A stretch of DNA of 64,000 bases from Cladopsammia gracilis (GCA_022457155.1 JAJGOT010000292.1:939501-1003500); one strand, 5' to 3'. Counted from the first letter of the stretch, positions 11,840 to 24,566 are shown. Numbers and translations: made by a program. The notes: generated from the letters alone by a model not told the origin.

Positions 11840-13455
11840 TATGGTTGGTTAAACCGGTTAGGATTTCAAGAAAGGCGTCACATACTGCCACTAAAATTTT
11901 TGGGGAGCACCCCCGGACCTATTGTTAATTTCCCAAGGGTATTGGGATGTCAGAACTTGTCATGAACTTGTCATATCTCACATTACATTACCGCAAAGGT
12001 ATTAAGTCCTTCTTTAAGTTTCGATATCTCACGTTACCTATCAGTTTCAATCATTTGTCGTAAAGCCATTGAAGCTGCTTTAGAAGGGATGCGTTTTCTT
12101 GGGAAACGCAGTTTGAGAATTTCACGGTGTATTTTTACGAATGGAGACGTTTTAAGAAAGTTAAATGGGACAGAAAAGTTTGTGTTTTAATATGAGCGAT
12201 ATGGCAGAGCAAAATAGCATGAACTTTGCGTTTTTTGAGGAGCACCCCCGGACCTATTGTTAATTTCCCTAGGGTATTGGGATGTCATGAACTTGTCATA
12301 ATTATCTCACGCTACGTCACCACAAAGGTATTACAGTTCTTATTTAGTTTCGATATCTCACGTTACCTACGGTATCAATAATCTTTCAAATTTCAAATCA
12401 TTGCCATTAATAGATTTAGGTACATGGTAGAATGTATTGACGGTGATAAAAATTGCGCTTTGATTATGCAATAGTATGCAAGGGACCTCGTGATTTTGCA
12501 GACTTCGTCAAACTATTTCTTGTTTGCTGCAATTCTCTCTACAGTTCTATTCGTATACAAGTAAAATTTTGTTGTTGACAAAGCAAGCATTTTAACAACC
12601 ATTTTATAAGCGATCTGAGCGTTTCAATTCAAGACAGACATTGGAACTTATTATTACGGACTTAATTGAGAAGATATTATTTGAGTGCCAATACGAAGAA
12701 AATATCAAGAAGTGGTTAGGATTTTATCGGATACACCGCCACTAAAATTTTTGGGGAGTACTCCTGGACCTATGTTAATTTCCCTAGGGAATTGGCATGT
12801 CATAATTTTTTTTTAAGTTTTGATATATAGCGTTACATATCAATCTTTCAGATTTGTTTTTACGTGGATGTGTCCGAGACGGCATTGATCTTCAAAGGTT
12901 CAAGAAATTTGTGTTTTTCTTGTCAATCATATGTCGTAAAGCCATTAGTGCTCATTTAGAAGGGTAAAAAAGGTCAAATGTTCTTGGGAAACGCAGTTTG
13001 ACTGAAAATTTCACGGTGTATTTTTAAAATGAATGGAGACGTTCTGAGGAAGTTAAATGGCAAGGGAGCAAAAACAATAATTACTAAGTTCAATTTATGA
13101 AATGAATGGCTTTGAGTTCTCATAGTATGTTATCATTTGATGAACTACCGATCACGCGAACGAAATCATTGCCATTATTAGATTTAGGTACATGGTGGAA
13201 TGTATTGACGGTGATAAAAATTGCGCTTTGATTATGCAATAGTATGCAAGGGATCTCGTGATTTTGCTGAACAAACTAATTGTGCAAATGTAGAAGTTAT
13301 TGTTTGCTGCAATTCTTTCTACAGTTCTATTCGTGTACAAGTAAAAGTTTGTTGTTCTGAATTGAATGACAAAGCAAGCATTTTAACAACCATTTTATAA
13401 ACGATTTCAGCGTTTCGATTCAAGACATACATTGGCATTATTACGGACTTAACTG
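11840..13455. repeat. Diverged local segmental duplications
   Basis: A block centred on CACCCCCGGACCTATTGTTAA occurs near 11908 and 12245, with a more diverged copy (ACTCCTGGACCTATGTTAA) near 12760. A second shared block, starting CATTGCCATTA and running through TAGATTTAGGTACATGGT, occurs at about 12403-12480 and 13167-13255. Order is conserved, so a unit of roughly 0.8 kb was duplicated. No gene is seen inside. Confidence 0.75.
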
Positions 13456-13468
13456 AGAAGATATTAGT

Positions 13469-13830
13469 GCCATTTATACGGGAGAAAATAAGACGCGTCT
13501 TATCTAAGACGCGACTTAAATAAGATGCGAAGTGTACCATTTATACGTTTGCGTCCAACATAAGACGCGAAGATCACGTATAAATGGTTCGCGTCTTATT
13601 TTGATACGGTGCACTTGTTGTTCACGTCTTATTTAGAACACGAAAGCATTTATACGAGGAAGTTCACGTCTTATTTAAGACGCGGACAAAATAAGAACTT
13701 AAAAAATAAGTCGCGTCTAAAATAAGACACGAATGCTTATTTTGTACTGTTTATACGATCGGTTCGCGTCTTATTTAAGTCGCGTCTTAGATAAGACGCG
13801 TCTTATTTTCTGTCGTATAAATGGCCCTAT
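13469..13830. mobile_element. Foldback MITE rich in AAGACGCG motifs
   Basis: The ends GCCATTTATACGGGAGAAAA and TTTTCTGTCGTATAAATGGC are inverse near-complements. The interior is packed with AAATAAGACGCG and its complement in both orientations, so the whole 360 bp can fold. No coding capacity. Confidence 0.85.
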
Positions 13831-14470
13831 TATTTGAGTGCCAATACTACTCAAGTAAAAAACATTTGATAAACGTTTTTTCACCTTTTTTCCGGATCCA
13901 CGGTTGTGGCGTGCAGGAAAGACAGAAACATTTCCGGTGAAGATCACAAGAAAAGACAGAAAAGTCAGAAAAATATAGCACTGCGACAGCTTGAGACTCA
14001 GTTGAAGTAAAAAGTAGTGAAAATTGCTTTTCAGTGTTTATCTGGCTTTGACAGCTTTCGTAATAAAGTTTCCTTTTTATCATTGTGGAATGTCCGGTTT
14101 CCGGAAGATTAGAAAGAACGGGAGAGAGCGAATCTTAAAAATAAAATTAAAGTTGGAAAAATAAATATTTGCTCAATTCTTTCTTTGCGGAGGAATAGAG
14201 GAATTCTAAGGATATGCACTTTTTGTCCTGACTTCCTGACTGAATTTAAGTCTTAAAATAGCAATGAATATGCGTGAACGGACTCTGATCGATCAATGAC
14301 AGACATTGTAGCGACCATAGGTCATGGATCAGTTCTTTTCTTCTTTAAAATCTCCGTAAAATTCTTAGATGTTTATATCTTATATATAAAGATCTACAAA
14401 CGCGGATAAGCGTAAACATTTATCCGATGCGTTGTGGCACACATCAAAGATTTAAATTGGATGATCCCAC
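13831..14470. other. No gene seen
   Basis: AT-rich unique-looking DNA. No recognisable coding, RNA or repeat structure beyond short homopolymers. Confidence 0.5.
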
Positions 14471-14665
14471 AGGCAGACCAATCGTGATATCCAGTACACA
14501 GTAATGAAATATACTAGGTAATAATACGATTTGTCACGGAATTGATAAGCGATAGAAAAATCGAAAATATTACACACTAAAGTCTTCTCACCTTTACTTT
14601 ATTGTCTCTTGATGTATCCTGACCGGTTTAAATGCATTTTTACAACTTTTGTCACTCGCCCCACT
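14471..14665. mobile_element. Partial copy of the 10850-11276 foldback element
   Basis: It shares CACAGGCAGACCAATCGTGAT, the GTAATGAAATATACTA block and CTTCTCACCTTTAC with the larger element, and continues into the loop (GATGTATCCTGACCGGTTT). Only one arm plus the loop is present, so it is a truncated copy. Confidence 0.8.
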
Positions 14666-16154
14666 ATCCACTATAAAAGAAGGGAAGGCTGGAGACCTCT
14701 GAGCGAACCCTCGCCACGCGAAAGCCAATAATTTCTAAACAATTCAACTCAAGCTCCCCGAATTGCCACCAGTGAGGCCGCAGGTTAAATGTCTACCCGT
14801 GCGATTCGTGCTAGCTTCCAAATTCCCTTTCACGGGCTCTAAAAGGGCTCCGTTTTGGAGCGATTCTGGCCATCTTCGCTTCGCCATTGTCCGCGATCCA
14901 AACGGCTGTACCACGAAATTCGAATACTAAAGCTTAGCGACCGCGTCACAGAGACAAAATGACATTCACCCGAGGGGAGGGTCGTTACTTTTGCCCTCGC
15001 GCAAATTGACACCGTCGGGGGAGCCGGTGCGTGTAATTCGAACGGAAACCACACGCGTGACCTGTCACTTATTTGTCTTTATTTGATAAAGTGCAATTTT
15101 TAATCAAGATCAAAAGTAAAGTCTCTTTTTAAAATACAAATGCTCGAAGGAAAATTATTAAGCTTGTTAAAACCAATTTGCGCCAAAAAATCAAAAATCA
15201 AAGGTCACGGATATGTATGTGTATACCGGGAGTCTAGGGTGTACTCTAACTGCACCTCCGATCCAAGAGAGAGGAAGATAGGGGCCTTGGGAACGAGGTT
15301 GGTAGTCGTTTCAATAACAAATTGATCATTAAAACGGACCGTTGGCCGTCGGGTGTTGATATGAACGATATGGTGCCTTTTTTACAATAGTCTACCTTAG
15401 TGAAGTATTTAGATAAAACATTCCTTTTTTACTGAAGTCTTTTTACTGAACTTATTCACATGCACAAAGTTCTTGTTTTGTCTCATACATCCACATATAC
15501 ACTGCACATATAAATTGGCTGTTTAAAATCATTGCTAGTAAATCAATTTTAATCCCAAATGAAAATCGTTGCAATATGTTTTAGTTTTGTTTAAATGTCA
15601 ATAAATAAAGATAGTAAATATTTTTTAACCTTCGAACATCTTTCCCAAATTTCGATTGATAAGAAAATCGCCATTGTAATGCCATACAAGTCATTGCTAC
15701 TAAAATACTGTGACTGATACAAAACATAGAAAATTAACTAAGTAAAAGGGCTCTCTAAAGATAGATTGAATCTAAGTAGTTTTGCCACCCCCATCCCTCC
15801 TCATAATTTTCCCCCGTAGCAACCAAATTGGCCTCGGCTCATTCGCTTAATATTATCAAGTTGAAGTTTCCCCTCAGCTGTAAAATGAAGACTATTTTGA
15901 ATAAATACGCTAAATTAACATGAAAATTATTTATATTCATACTCGTGATTATTTTGTTGCTCATGACTTTTATTGATTTGGTGGCTCCTAAAAGAGCCCT
16001 TAAGTCCTCTATGACTGCAATGTCTAACTCTACGATTAGACCTACAGGTATTTTCAATCTTTCAACTTCAATAAACCATTTAGCAGCTTTACACATATTA
16101 CCTATCACGTCTTTACTACATTTACCTATCAAAGGCACCCAACTTTTCCAATTC

Positions 16155-16195
<41 letters not shown>

Positions 16196-16363
16196 TAACC
16201 TTACATTCTCTCGCATTAACGAGATGGCTTTAAGAGCCCTTTGATATGGTTGTGAAATAGTTTACCTTCGTAGCAACTTCGAAGAACAGCCCGCGGGAAG
16301 CCCGCGTGCTTTCAGAAATGTGTGGTGAAGTGATGTTATCAAAATCAAGAAAAATATAGGTCA
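14666..16363. other. No gene seen; (TTG)n microsatellite at about 16156-16190
   Basis: No supported gene. The TTG run makes two overlapping open frames, one per strand, of low-complexity Leu or Asn. The rest is unremarkable. Confidence 0.5.
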
Positions 16364-17440
16364 ACATACATACATACATACATACATACATACTTTATTA
16401 CCACGTCCCCAAAGGGGATTTTCAGAGGCAATGATAAAATGATAAAATACAATGATAAAATACAATGATAAAATACAATGATAAAATATAATACAAAATA
16501 CTATAAAATTCTAATCACATAGAATTGTAAAAATTATTTAAAAGCTGAGATTTAAGGCGACGTTTAAAATCGATAACCGATTCGCAAAGTTTAAAATCGT
16601 TCGATAAAGTATTCCATAAAGTGACTGCCCTATAATAAAATGTTCTTTGGCCGCTGGTAGTTCTAAAACGAGGTATGTTGAGCATTTGAGAGTTTCTAGT
16701 TCTACGGTTTATGACGTCACATCGTCTAATGAACTGTGCTGTCAAATATGCGGGGGCACGTCCCGTCATGCACTTAAATGACATTATGGCATCTCGGTAA
16801 TAGAGTTGCTTTTTTATCGGCAACCAGCGCAATTCCTTCAAAATTGGAGATACGTGATCGTATTTTCTTCTTCCACTCACTATGCGGCAGGCGAAGTTCT
16901 GAATCGCCTGTAACTTGCTTAAGTTTGTTTCAGAGGTATTACTCCAGACAGTGGAGCAATAAAACAATTTACTGAATACTAATGCATTAATAATGATAAT
17001 TAGAGATTGCTTGTCAAAGGAGTGCTTAACACGGTTGATCTGAGCAAGACGTGACATACATGAAGAAACAGTTTCTAGGACATGGTCATTAAAAGTTAGA
17101 TTTGGGTCCAAGATGACACCTAAGTCTTTAGCAGTTGTTGAAGGTGCAAGGTCCTTCCCGAGGAGGGACAGTTTAAAATTATTATTATTATTTACTGTTG
17201 CAATATTTTGTCTGCTTCCAAAGATCATTAACTTCGTCTTGTCTGGGTTTAAAAGCAGCTGGTTGGCAAAACACCAGTTCCGTATTTTAAGAAGATCATG
17301 ATTTATTTTATTTCTAACTTCTCTCTCTTCTTGGGGCATAAAGGATAATAGGAGTTTCGTATCGTCGACATAGCATTGTGGGAAACAGTGCTGCAGTACC
17401 GATGGTAGGTCGTTAACATACCAGTTAAAAGTCGGCTTCG
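16364..17440 (-). mobile_element. 5'-truncated non-LTR retrotransposon
   Basis: Read on the minus strand, it starts inside the reverse-transcriptase domain near 17440, runs through the C-terminal part of the ORF, and finishes with a 3' UTR holding a 13-14-bp tandem repeat (about 16434-16490) and a simple (TATG)n tail (about 16364-16392). A simple-repeat tail and a ragged 5' end are the usual marks of target-primed insertion of CR1/L2/RTE-type elements. Confidence 0.85.
16515..17435 (-). pseudogene. Reverse transcriptase C-terminal fragment of a non-LTR retrotransposon
   Basis: The minus-strand frame includes the polymerase catalytic YVDD box (encoded by 17361-17372), a KTKLMIFG segment, LGVILDPNLTFNDHV, the thumb-like VFSKLFYCSTVW, and a C-terminal AVTLWNTLSNDFKLC motif, all typical of CR1/L2/Jockey-group ORF2 products. 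The upstream fingers and palm, endonuclease and ORF1 are missing. About 300 codons remain without an internal stop, so the insertion is fairly young. Confidence 0.85.
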
Positions 17441-18346
17441 AATTCGTCAGCTTTAAAAAGATGAGGAATTAAGTGTTGATGGAGCGGTAACTTAAGCAAA
17501 AAAGACATATTTTAACCTATAAACTCGTCCCTTAAAACTTCAGTTGACGGACGTTGACTTCTCAACGTGAAAACAAGCGATCTGAAGTCGTGCACCGGAG
17601 CACCACGGCCTTCACGCATGAATGCCTTCACGATTACGCATGCGCATGACGTAATTTTGAAGCAAGCGCCGTCGTGAAAGCTTCCCGTCATCACTGCGTA
17701 AAGTCCCTATTATTTTGTCAATAAGTTAAGGTATTGTAACATGGTTTTGACCAGAAAAGGTCAAATCCCCGAACACTGTCCTAAAATAATATAAATTTTA
17801 AAATAATTAACATTGCACAAAATACATGTGTATATTGTCAGATGCACATTATAGTCAAGAATAAGATTAACAATCAAGATTAATAAAATGAACCAGAACT
17901 GCATTTTTTAACCTTTGAAAGTACGATGAGCATTTCTTTCACTTTTATATTGTGAATACACCTGTATAAGCTTGTTTATATTGTTTATGTTATTCCCTCT
18001 CTGCCGAAACTATGGAGTATCTGGTCCTTAGCTTCGTTTCTTATGATTCCTGGGATCTCCTTGGGTTTGCGGGTACAAAAAAAAATGAATGCCCAGACAC
18101 TGAAACAAATTAGCAACTAATTTTTGATTCGACGTTGAAATGAATTCGATGTCACAACACGCCAATTTCCATGCAAAGTAGGAAACTGCGACCTTTCATA
18201 TGGGTAACGGTCATTCCTCAGCGCCCCTTTACTTTACGTCACTTTGCAGTTTATTTACCGTGATGCCATTTCCGTATCCCACAAAACAATCTCTTAATCC
18301 CTTGTTCGTGCCTAGCCTCTTGCCTTTTTTCTTCTACTTTAAGTAC

Positions 18347-18393
<47 letters not shown>

Positions 18394-18431
18394 TGATTTT
18401 TGTTTCCTTTTGTTTTGGGGAATCTTACCAG
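17441..18431. other. No gene seen; likely intronic before the kinase exon
   Basis: Near 17655-17706 a stretch ending GGGACTTTACGCAG on the complement matches, inverted, the sequence at about 10256-10300 (GACGGGAAGCTTTCACGACGGCG), so it is a dispersed repeat fragment. A (TA)n microsatellite lies at about 18350-18390. The 3' edge ends in an acceptor-like TTACCAG. Confidence 0.5.
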
Positions 18432-19471
18432 CAAAAACAACGAGAGAACAACCCGAAGAAGACTTGCAAGCAACGTTGCGAGAAAAAGAACAGCAGGTTG
18501 GAAACTTACAAAGGCAGATGGGGGAGATGAGACAGCACGAACAAAACTTGCAAAGGGAGATAAGACAACGCGAAGAAAACTTGCAAAGGCAGTTGAGGGA
18601 GAAGGCACAAGTTGTCGAAAACTTGCAAATACAGTTGCGGGAAATGAGACAACGCGAAGTTAACTCGCAAAGGCAGATAACAGAAATGCGGCAACGCGAA
18701 GAAAACTCTCAAAGACAGTTGAGGGAGATGCGACAACAGTTGACAAATTTTGAAGGACAGATTAGAGAAAAAGAGGACGAAAAGGCCAATTTACAACAAC
18801 AAAATTCTGCCTTGGAAAGACGGCTGAGGGTAAAAGAACATGAAGTGAATGAACTAGAAATAAGTCTTTCAACAGCGCAGCAAACAATAAGTGAACAGCG
18901 TCGCAAGGAAACATGTGACTGGGTCATTCCACGAGATGAAATTCAGATGACAGACAGATGCCTTGGCGAGGGAGGATGGGGGAGTGTCCGCAAGGGCACG
19001 TATTGTGGCTGTTCTGTAGCTGTCAAACAAATCCATAGGCTGATTCTCTCTCCTCACAACAAGCGCTTATTTGAGAGGGAAATGAACATTGCTTCCAAAT
19101 GCCGCCATCCTTGCTTGTTGCAATTTATCGGAGCAACGAATGATGAAGGAAGTCCTCTATTTGTAACCGAGCTCATGGAGACAAGTTTACGAGCATTGTT
19201 GGAGCAGCGACAATTCTCGGAAACAGAAGTCACTATCATTTCTTTGGATGTAGCTCGGGCACTGAATTACCTCCACCAAAAAAGGCCATCTCCCATCATT
19301 CACCGGGATGTGAGTAGTGCAAATGTGTTGCTATGGCGACAGGGTGACCAATGGAGAGCCAAAGTGTCGGATTATGGCACCGCTAATTTCATGCAGCAAA
19401 CAATGACGGTGGCACCTGGAAACGTGATTTATAGTTCACCAGAAGCAGTTACATCAAACCAAACAGTCAAG
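18432..19471 (+). CDS. Coiled-coil protein kinase, exon with N-lobe and catalytic loop
   Basis: This exon encodes about 160 residues of Gln/Glu/Arg-rich heptad repeat (LQREIRQREENLQRQ style), a predicted coiled coil, followed by a protein kinase domain. Visible are a glycine-rich loop GEGGWGSV, the lysine in AVKQI, the catalytic loop HRDVSSANVLL, and SSPEAV in place of APE. The metal-binding DFG is DYG (VSDYG). The exon ends after a complete codon at 19471 with donor GTTAGT, and continues at 21448. It resembles tyrosine-kinase-like Ser/Thr kinases that are expanded in cnidarians, and probably phosphorylates Ser/Thr. Earlier exons are not identified. The start at 18432 is inferred from the acceptor. 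Confidence 0.82.
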
Positions 19472-19554
19472 GTTAGTGACCATTGATTTTATAGTGCGTT
19501 GATTTTGTATAGGTGTTAACACGGAAAGTCCTGAGTGACCGCATTACAAGGCAA

Positions 19555-20592
19555 GGCTATTAGTGGTGTAATTTTGAACTCTCTGGGTGCGAGTGACCTG
19601 CCCGTAATTGAGAGATTTCCGTATTACAAAGGTAGAGTTTGTATGAATTTTGATCTCTCTGGGTCCATGTGAACTGTCCGTAATAGAGAGATGTCCGTAT
19701 TACAATGAGAGGTAGAGTTTGTATGAATTTCGATCTCCCTGGGTCCAAGTGAACTGTTCGTAATAGAGAGATGTCCGTATTACACTGAAAGGTAGAGTTT
19801 GTATGAATTTTGATCTCCCTGGGTCCAAGTGAACTGTTTGTAATAGAGAGATGTCCGTATTACACTGAAAGGTAGAATTTGTATGAATTTTGATCTCTCT
19901 GGGTCCATGTGAACTGTTTGTAATAGAGAGATGTCCGTATTACACTGAAAGGTAGAGTTTGTATGAATTTTGATCTCCCTGGGTCCAAGTGAACTGTTTG
20001 TAATAGAGAGATGTCCGTATTACACTGAAAGGTAGAATTTGTATGAATTTTGATCTCCCTGGGTCCAAGTGAACTGTTTGTAATAGAGAGATGTCCGTAT
20101 TACACTGAAAGGTAGAATTTGTATGAATTTTGATCTCTCTGGGTCCATGTGAACTGTTTGTAATAGAGAGATGTCCGTATTACACTGAGAGGTAGAATTT
20201 GTATGAATTTTGATCTCTCTGGGTCCATGTGAACTGTTTGTAATAGAGAGATGTCCGTGTTACACTGAGAGGTAGAATTTGTATGAATTTTGATCTCTCT
20301 GTGTCCATGTGAACTGTTTGTAATAGAGAGATGTCCGTGTTACACTGAGAGGTAGAATTTGTATGAATTTTGATCTCTCTGTGTCCATGTGAACTGTTTG
20401 TAATAGAGAGATGTCCGTATTACACTGAGAGGTAGAGTTTGTATGAATTTTGATCTCTCTGGGTCCAAGTGAACTGTCCGTAATAGAGAGATGTCCGTAT
20501 TACAAAGGTAGAGTTTGTATGAATTTTGATCTCTCTGTGTCCAAGTGAACTGTCCGTAATAGAGAGATGTCCGTATTACGGAGGTAGAGCTT
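19555..20592. repeat. Intronic minisatellite, 80-bp unit, about 13 copies
   Basis: GTATGAATTTTGATCTC recurs at 19801, 19881 and 19961, a period of 80 bp, with TAATAGAGAGATGTCCGTAT in every unit. It lies wholly within the intron between the two kinase exons. Confidence 0.95.
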
Positions 20593-20688
20593 AATCTGCT
20601 AGCAGATTAGTGTATAATCTGTAGGGTGCGCTGATTTTCAGAATTAATTGTAGGCTCTTAGCCAATGATAGTGACTACAACGTACAAT

Positions 20689-20728
<40 letters not shown>

Positions 20729-20807
20729 CGCGAGGCATTGTAAACGCGCGAACAGATCAGACGCGAACTTATGAAATGAAACAATGAGTAGAGATCTGGG
20801 CCGATGT

Positions 20808-20925
20808 GTTCAAAGCCTGATTAGTACTAATCCTGGATTAACTGTCAACAGAACATATGAGTTGTCATGGTAATTAACCCTGGATTAGCACTAATCGTCC
20901 TTCGAACAACTCGGCCCTGTATGAA
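20808..20925. mobile_element. Short MITE with inverted ends
   Basis: The left end GGGCCGATGTGTTCAAAGC pairs with the right end CTTCGAACAACTCGGCCC. Internal GATTAGTACTAATCC and GGATTAGCACTAATC also pair. Same style as the element at 10520-10767. Confidence 0.75.
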
Positions 20926-21146
20926 AAGTTAATGCATACTAATTAGCTGAGCAGTTGTCTGTATGAAAAGTTAATGCATACTCATTAGCTGAGCAGTTGT
21001 CTGTATGAAAAGTTAATGCATACTAATTAGCTGAGCAGTTGTCTGTATCAAAAGTTGATGCATACTAGTTAGCTGAGCAGTTGTCTGTATGAAAAGTTAA
21101 TGCATACTAATTAGCTGAGCAGTTGTCTGTATCAAAAGTTGATGCT
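20926..21146. repeat. Minisatellite, 42-bp unit, about 5 copies
   Basis: CTGTATGAAAAGTTAATGCA with TAGCTGAGCAGTTGT repeats every 42 bp. It is still within the kinase intron. Confidence 0.92.
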
Positions 21147-21447
21147 ACTGTTTAATAATTCATCAACTCAGTTGATTTGTATTGGGTTCACAAACCTTCA
21201 TTAAATTTTCATTTCTTTTGTACTTTCCTTATGAATTATTAATGAATTTTATAAAAATAATGATTGGACACATTTGGCTTAGATAAATCTTGTTTTTTTA
21301 TAGATAAAATAGGAGATCTTGCTTGCAATAAATATAGGGTTGAAATGGACTCGTGAATGCAAACAAAATGTGTTCGCCACCCAGAGTATAGTCAAGTGAG
21401 AATTATTGTATATATATAATATTTTTTTTACCTTATATATTTTTTAG

Positions 21448-21654
21448 CTCGATGTTTACAGCTTTGGAGTTCTTATATGCGAAATGTGCATCCGGGAACT
21501 TCCAGATCCTGGAAAGCGTGACGAGCAAGTCGTACTTGTGACAAACCGCGTGTTAAGAGGCCTGGTGCGACGGTGCCTACAAACAGATCCTGGAATGAGA
21601 CCAAACATGCAACAAGTTATTGATGAACTGGAGGAGTTTAATGCGACATCGTAA
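21448..21654 (+). CDS. Coiled-coil protein kinase, last exon
   Basis: The acceptor TTTTTTAG precedes a phase-0 exon that continues the kinase domain with LDVYSFGVLICEM (the conserved Asp of subdomain IX) and ends with RCLQTDPGMRPNMQQVIDEL, which contains the subdomain XI arginine. TAA lies at 21652-21654. Together with 18432-19471 it completes the catalytic domain. The C-lobe is short, as activation-loop-to-C-lobe spacing is somewhat compressed between IRELPDPG and VLVTNRVL. The intron is 1,976 bp and mostly repeats. Confidence 0.85.
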   Translation, partial: LDVYSFGVLICEMCIRELPDPGKRDEQVVLVTNRVLRGLVRRCLQTDPGMRPNMQQVIDELEEFNATS

Positions 21655-23182
21655 TTTTGTTTTAAAGGACATGTAAGTTGGTTTGATTGTTTTTGCCAAT
21701 TTTAAGTGTGTTTTTTCAAGTTACTAGAAGTTAGTTGTTATGTATAGAAATAGAAAGTAGGATTCTCTAACAAATTTTTTTAATATATTTTAAAAACTGT
21801 TATGGAAAAATGTACAAAAAAATATTGTTACAAATTTCTTTAATTTTTAGAGGTTTGTTTAGGCTAGTGTGAAAGAAAACTCAGGCAAAAATGTACACGA
21901 TGTTTTAACCTGTTAGATGCTTTTGTGTAAAATCGTTGACTTACTCTGCATATCATACACTGTGAAGTGTGTTTATCTCACATGAAACTGCCACAAAAGA
22001 GTTGAAAACTTCTTTTTGAAGGTGACTCGCGGCTATAATTTGAAGCAGAGGTTCCCTTTTACAAATTGAATTTTCAGCATTCAAACGTTAATTGATTTCT
22101 CTTATTTTTGGTATCGTAAAAAAGAAATCTTCAAGTTACACAACCCGAGGGAGGGAAATAAAAGAGGAAACCTTGGTCTGAAAGAGTCTTAGAGAAGGTT
22201 AAGGTGATGATGGTTAGTGTGTCTAAAGACTGCGCTCCATCTCAAAGACAAGCGATACATGTGAACATGTGAACCATCATTGACGGCCGTGAAAAAGAAA
22301 TGCAGCGGTCGGTAGGTTATGAATTTCACAAAATGGTTACTTTTGTGAAGTGGGCCTTTAATATTTTTGAAGTAGTTTATTATTTTATTCAAGTAACGAG
22401 TAGATTTGTTGCCTATGAGGGTCTTATGAGACGTTCGAAGATATAAAATTAAATATATTTAGTAGTAAGGTGTTATGTATTTGTAGTTAAAGTGGTTTTC
22501 AATAAGCCTTTATCACGCGGCGGCCATGTTGACGCCTAACCTCGTTTTCAACTTGAATGGCGATGCATGATAAAGGCCTTTTGGGTGTCAAAAAACCAAA
22601 ACCAAAAGTACTCTGGCCAATAGGCCTTATCCATGATGACGTCACCAGCACAAAATTCAACACCAAGCCTCGTTCGTACGAAATTCCTTGCAAACCTTTG
22701 ACAAGTTCACGTTGTTTTTTAATGAGTATTCTTTTCAACTTTGCTCCTTTGAGAATACATTTATGAGATTGTCGCAGATTTACACTTTGAAAGCGAGGCT
22801 TGGAGGTGAAATGAGCTAGTCTGACGTAAACATGCATAAGGGCTATTACAACAAACCCAGACAATCCAATGAGCCAATCAGAGCCAGAAGGAAATGCATG
22901 TAGCCGACGGCATGCGTGGAAGACACGTGCCACCAAGTCACGGTTGGTTACTTTTGATTGGTTCAGAAAGTGGCGTGAATTTTATGAAATCAATCACCAA
23001 GCGTATTAATGAAAAACAAATCCAAATCAAATTACTTTCTGCACTCAAAAATGAAAACCACCTTTGTAAGGGTTTTAAAAGTTTTACAAAAATTATGCTC
23101 ATTTCAGGGTGCAGTTTGTATTTCGCGGTCTCCACTTACACACTGAACATTGTTTTGAATTTGGATCAACGTGAACCAATAT
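21655..23182. other. 3' flank of the kinase gene, no further gene seen
   Basis: It probably begins with the kinase 3' UTR. Open frames near 22499-22936 and 22557-22766 overlap on opposite strands and show no recognisable motif. I do not call them. Confidence 0.45.
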
Positions 23183-23943
23183 ACTAAGGGTGCGTGCGAT
23201 TGACCTTATTCCGGAATAAGAATGAACGGAATAACCCTGAATGCCCGTTCGATTGAGTCGCTATTCCGACTTCAGAATACATGGAATGTATTCCAAGCAT
23301 TCTGCACTGGGGAGCAGAATGCTTGGAATAATCCAGAATAATGACGTCACCTTTTTCAAAAACAACAAACAAAATGGCTACCGCCAGCGACCATGTGCGA
23401 AGAAAATGATTTGTTGCTCAAAAAAAGGATACTCCTGGAGTCGAGAAGAGACGCTTCTCCTCATTTCTGTGTACGAAGAAATGAAAGAGATGTTTCAAAA
23501 CGTCAATATACAAAAAGAAACAAGTCTGGGAATTGACCACGGCCTGACCAGTACGAGGCGAAGTGGAAAGCTCCTACTCTTGCTTTCCGGAAATGTGAAG
23601 ACCATAATAAAAAAAAGGGTTAACGAAAGGGCAGAATGTCCATTTTACAAGGAATTTATTTATTAATTTTATTCCAGAAACGGAATAATCGTTTTATTGA
23701 CCTACGGACGGAATGGCTATTCTGGAATAATCCGGAATATACCTAATTCAATAAAGGTTGCTTTGGCAATTGGTCATTGGTAATTGGGAATTGGCATTTG
23801 GGCATACGGAACACAATGCAATGCTTTGCTTGAGTGACCGCCAAACAATAGCTTCCCAATGCCAATTACCAATGACCAAAGCAACCTTTATTAAATTAGG
23901 TATATATTCTTATTCCGGAATAGGCTCAATCGAACGTAACCTA
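23183..23943. mobile_element. Harbinger-type element remnant with Myb/SANT-like frame
   Basis: The ends GGGTGCGTGCGATTGACCTT and TCAATCGAACGTAACCTA are imperfect inverted repeats, with palindromic TTATTCCGGAATAA next to each. An internal plus-strand frame (about 23394-23660) includes YSWSREETLLLISVYEEM, the start of a Myb/SANT-like trihelix as found in Harbinger accessory proteins, but it loses the rest of the domain. I read it as a decayed non-autonomous Harbinger copy. Confidence 0.6.
23752..23893. mobile_element. Foldback MITE nested in the Harbinger remnant
   Basis: TAAAGGTTGCTTTGGCAATTG at the left and CAATTACCAATGACCAAAGCAACCTTTA at the right are inverse complements. It interrupts the outer element near its right end. 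Confidence 0.8.
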
Positions 23944-24417
23944 AATAAACCGTATATATTTTAGAATGATTTCGCAGAAAACATTTTCGTAAATAGAATT
24001 TTACAGAATGTATTTTTCTTCTGTTTTCCAACTTTTGTAGAAATTTCCTTATTGTGGATTATCCCGTACAATTGCAAGTAACTATCCAATTATTTCGCAA
24101 ATTGGACTTGGTGGGTTTTCTGCCTCGTCCAATATATCTGACCGTGTTCAAGTAAAACAACAACAAAAAGATGCGAAAAGATATAGTAGTCTTTTCTTTT
24201 CGCTTATTAAATTTGTATTTCGATAAATAATCAATAAGGAATCCATGATGTCTAGTTTTATTGTAATTGAATGAAAAGTAGGCAGTCTGATAAATGTTTT
24301 TGCCAGATTGTTCAAGTATTAGCCAATGCACGTGATACGAATTTATAGAGTGAAAATTACACCGTAGTCCCGTGCGAACATGTGACGGAATTAGTCTGTA
24401 TTGCAGGCGGTGGTTAA

Positions 24418-24566
24418 TATATGGGGCGCAATTTCGAGGACTTGCGCGCGAGAGACACCCCCCCCCCTCTCCCCTCTCCCCCCTTCCCCCTCTCCCCCCT
24501 CCCCCCTCCCCTCTTTCTTATGCGCTTGCCCCTGGCGCGTGTCCTCAAAATTGCGTCCTTTATAGT
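24418..24566. repeat. Foldback with C/T-rich core
   Basis: GGGCGCAATTTCGAGGAC (about 24423) pairs with GTCCTCAAAATTGCGTCC (about 24540). The core is a run of C and T with CCCCTCTCC repeats. Confidence 0.7.

Noticed and set aside
15839..16244. Frames with poly-Asn or poly-Leu runs
   Set aside because: They depend on the (TTG)n microsatellite and have no other protein-like feature.
22499..22936. 145-codon minus-strand frame downstream of the kinase
   Set aside because: No recognisable domain or splice evidence, and overlapping open frames exist on the other strand.
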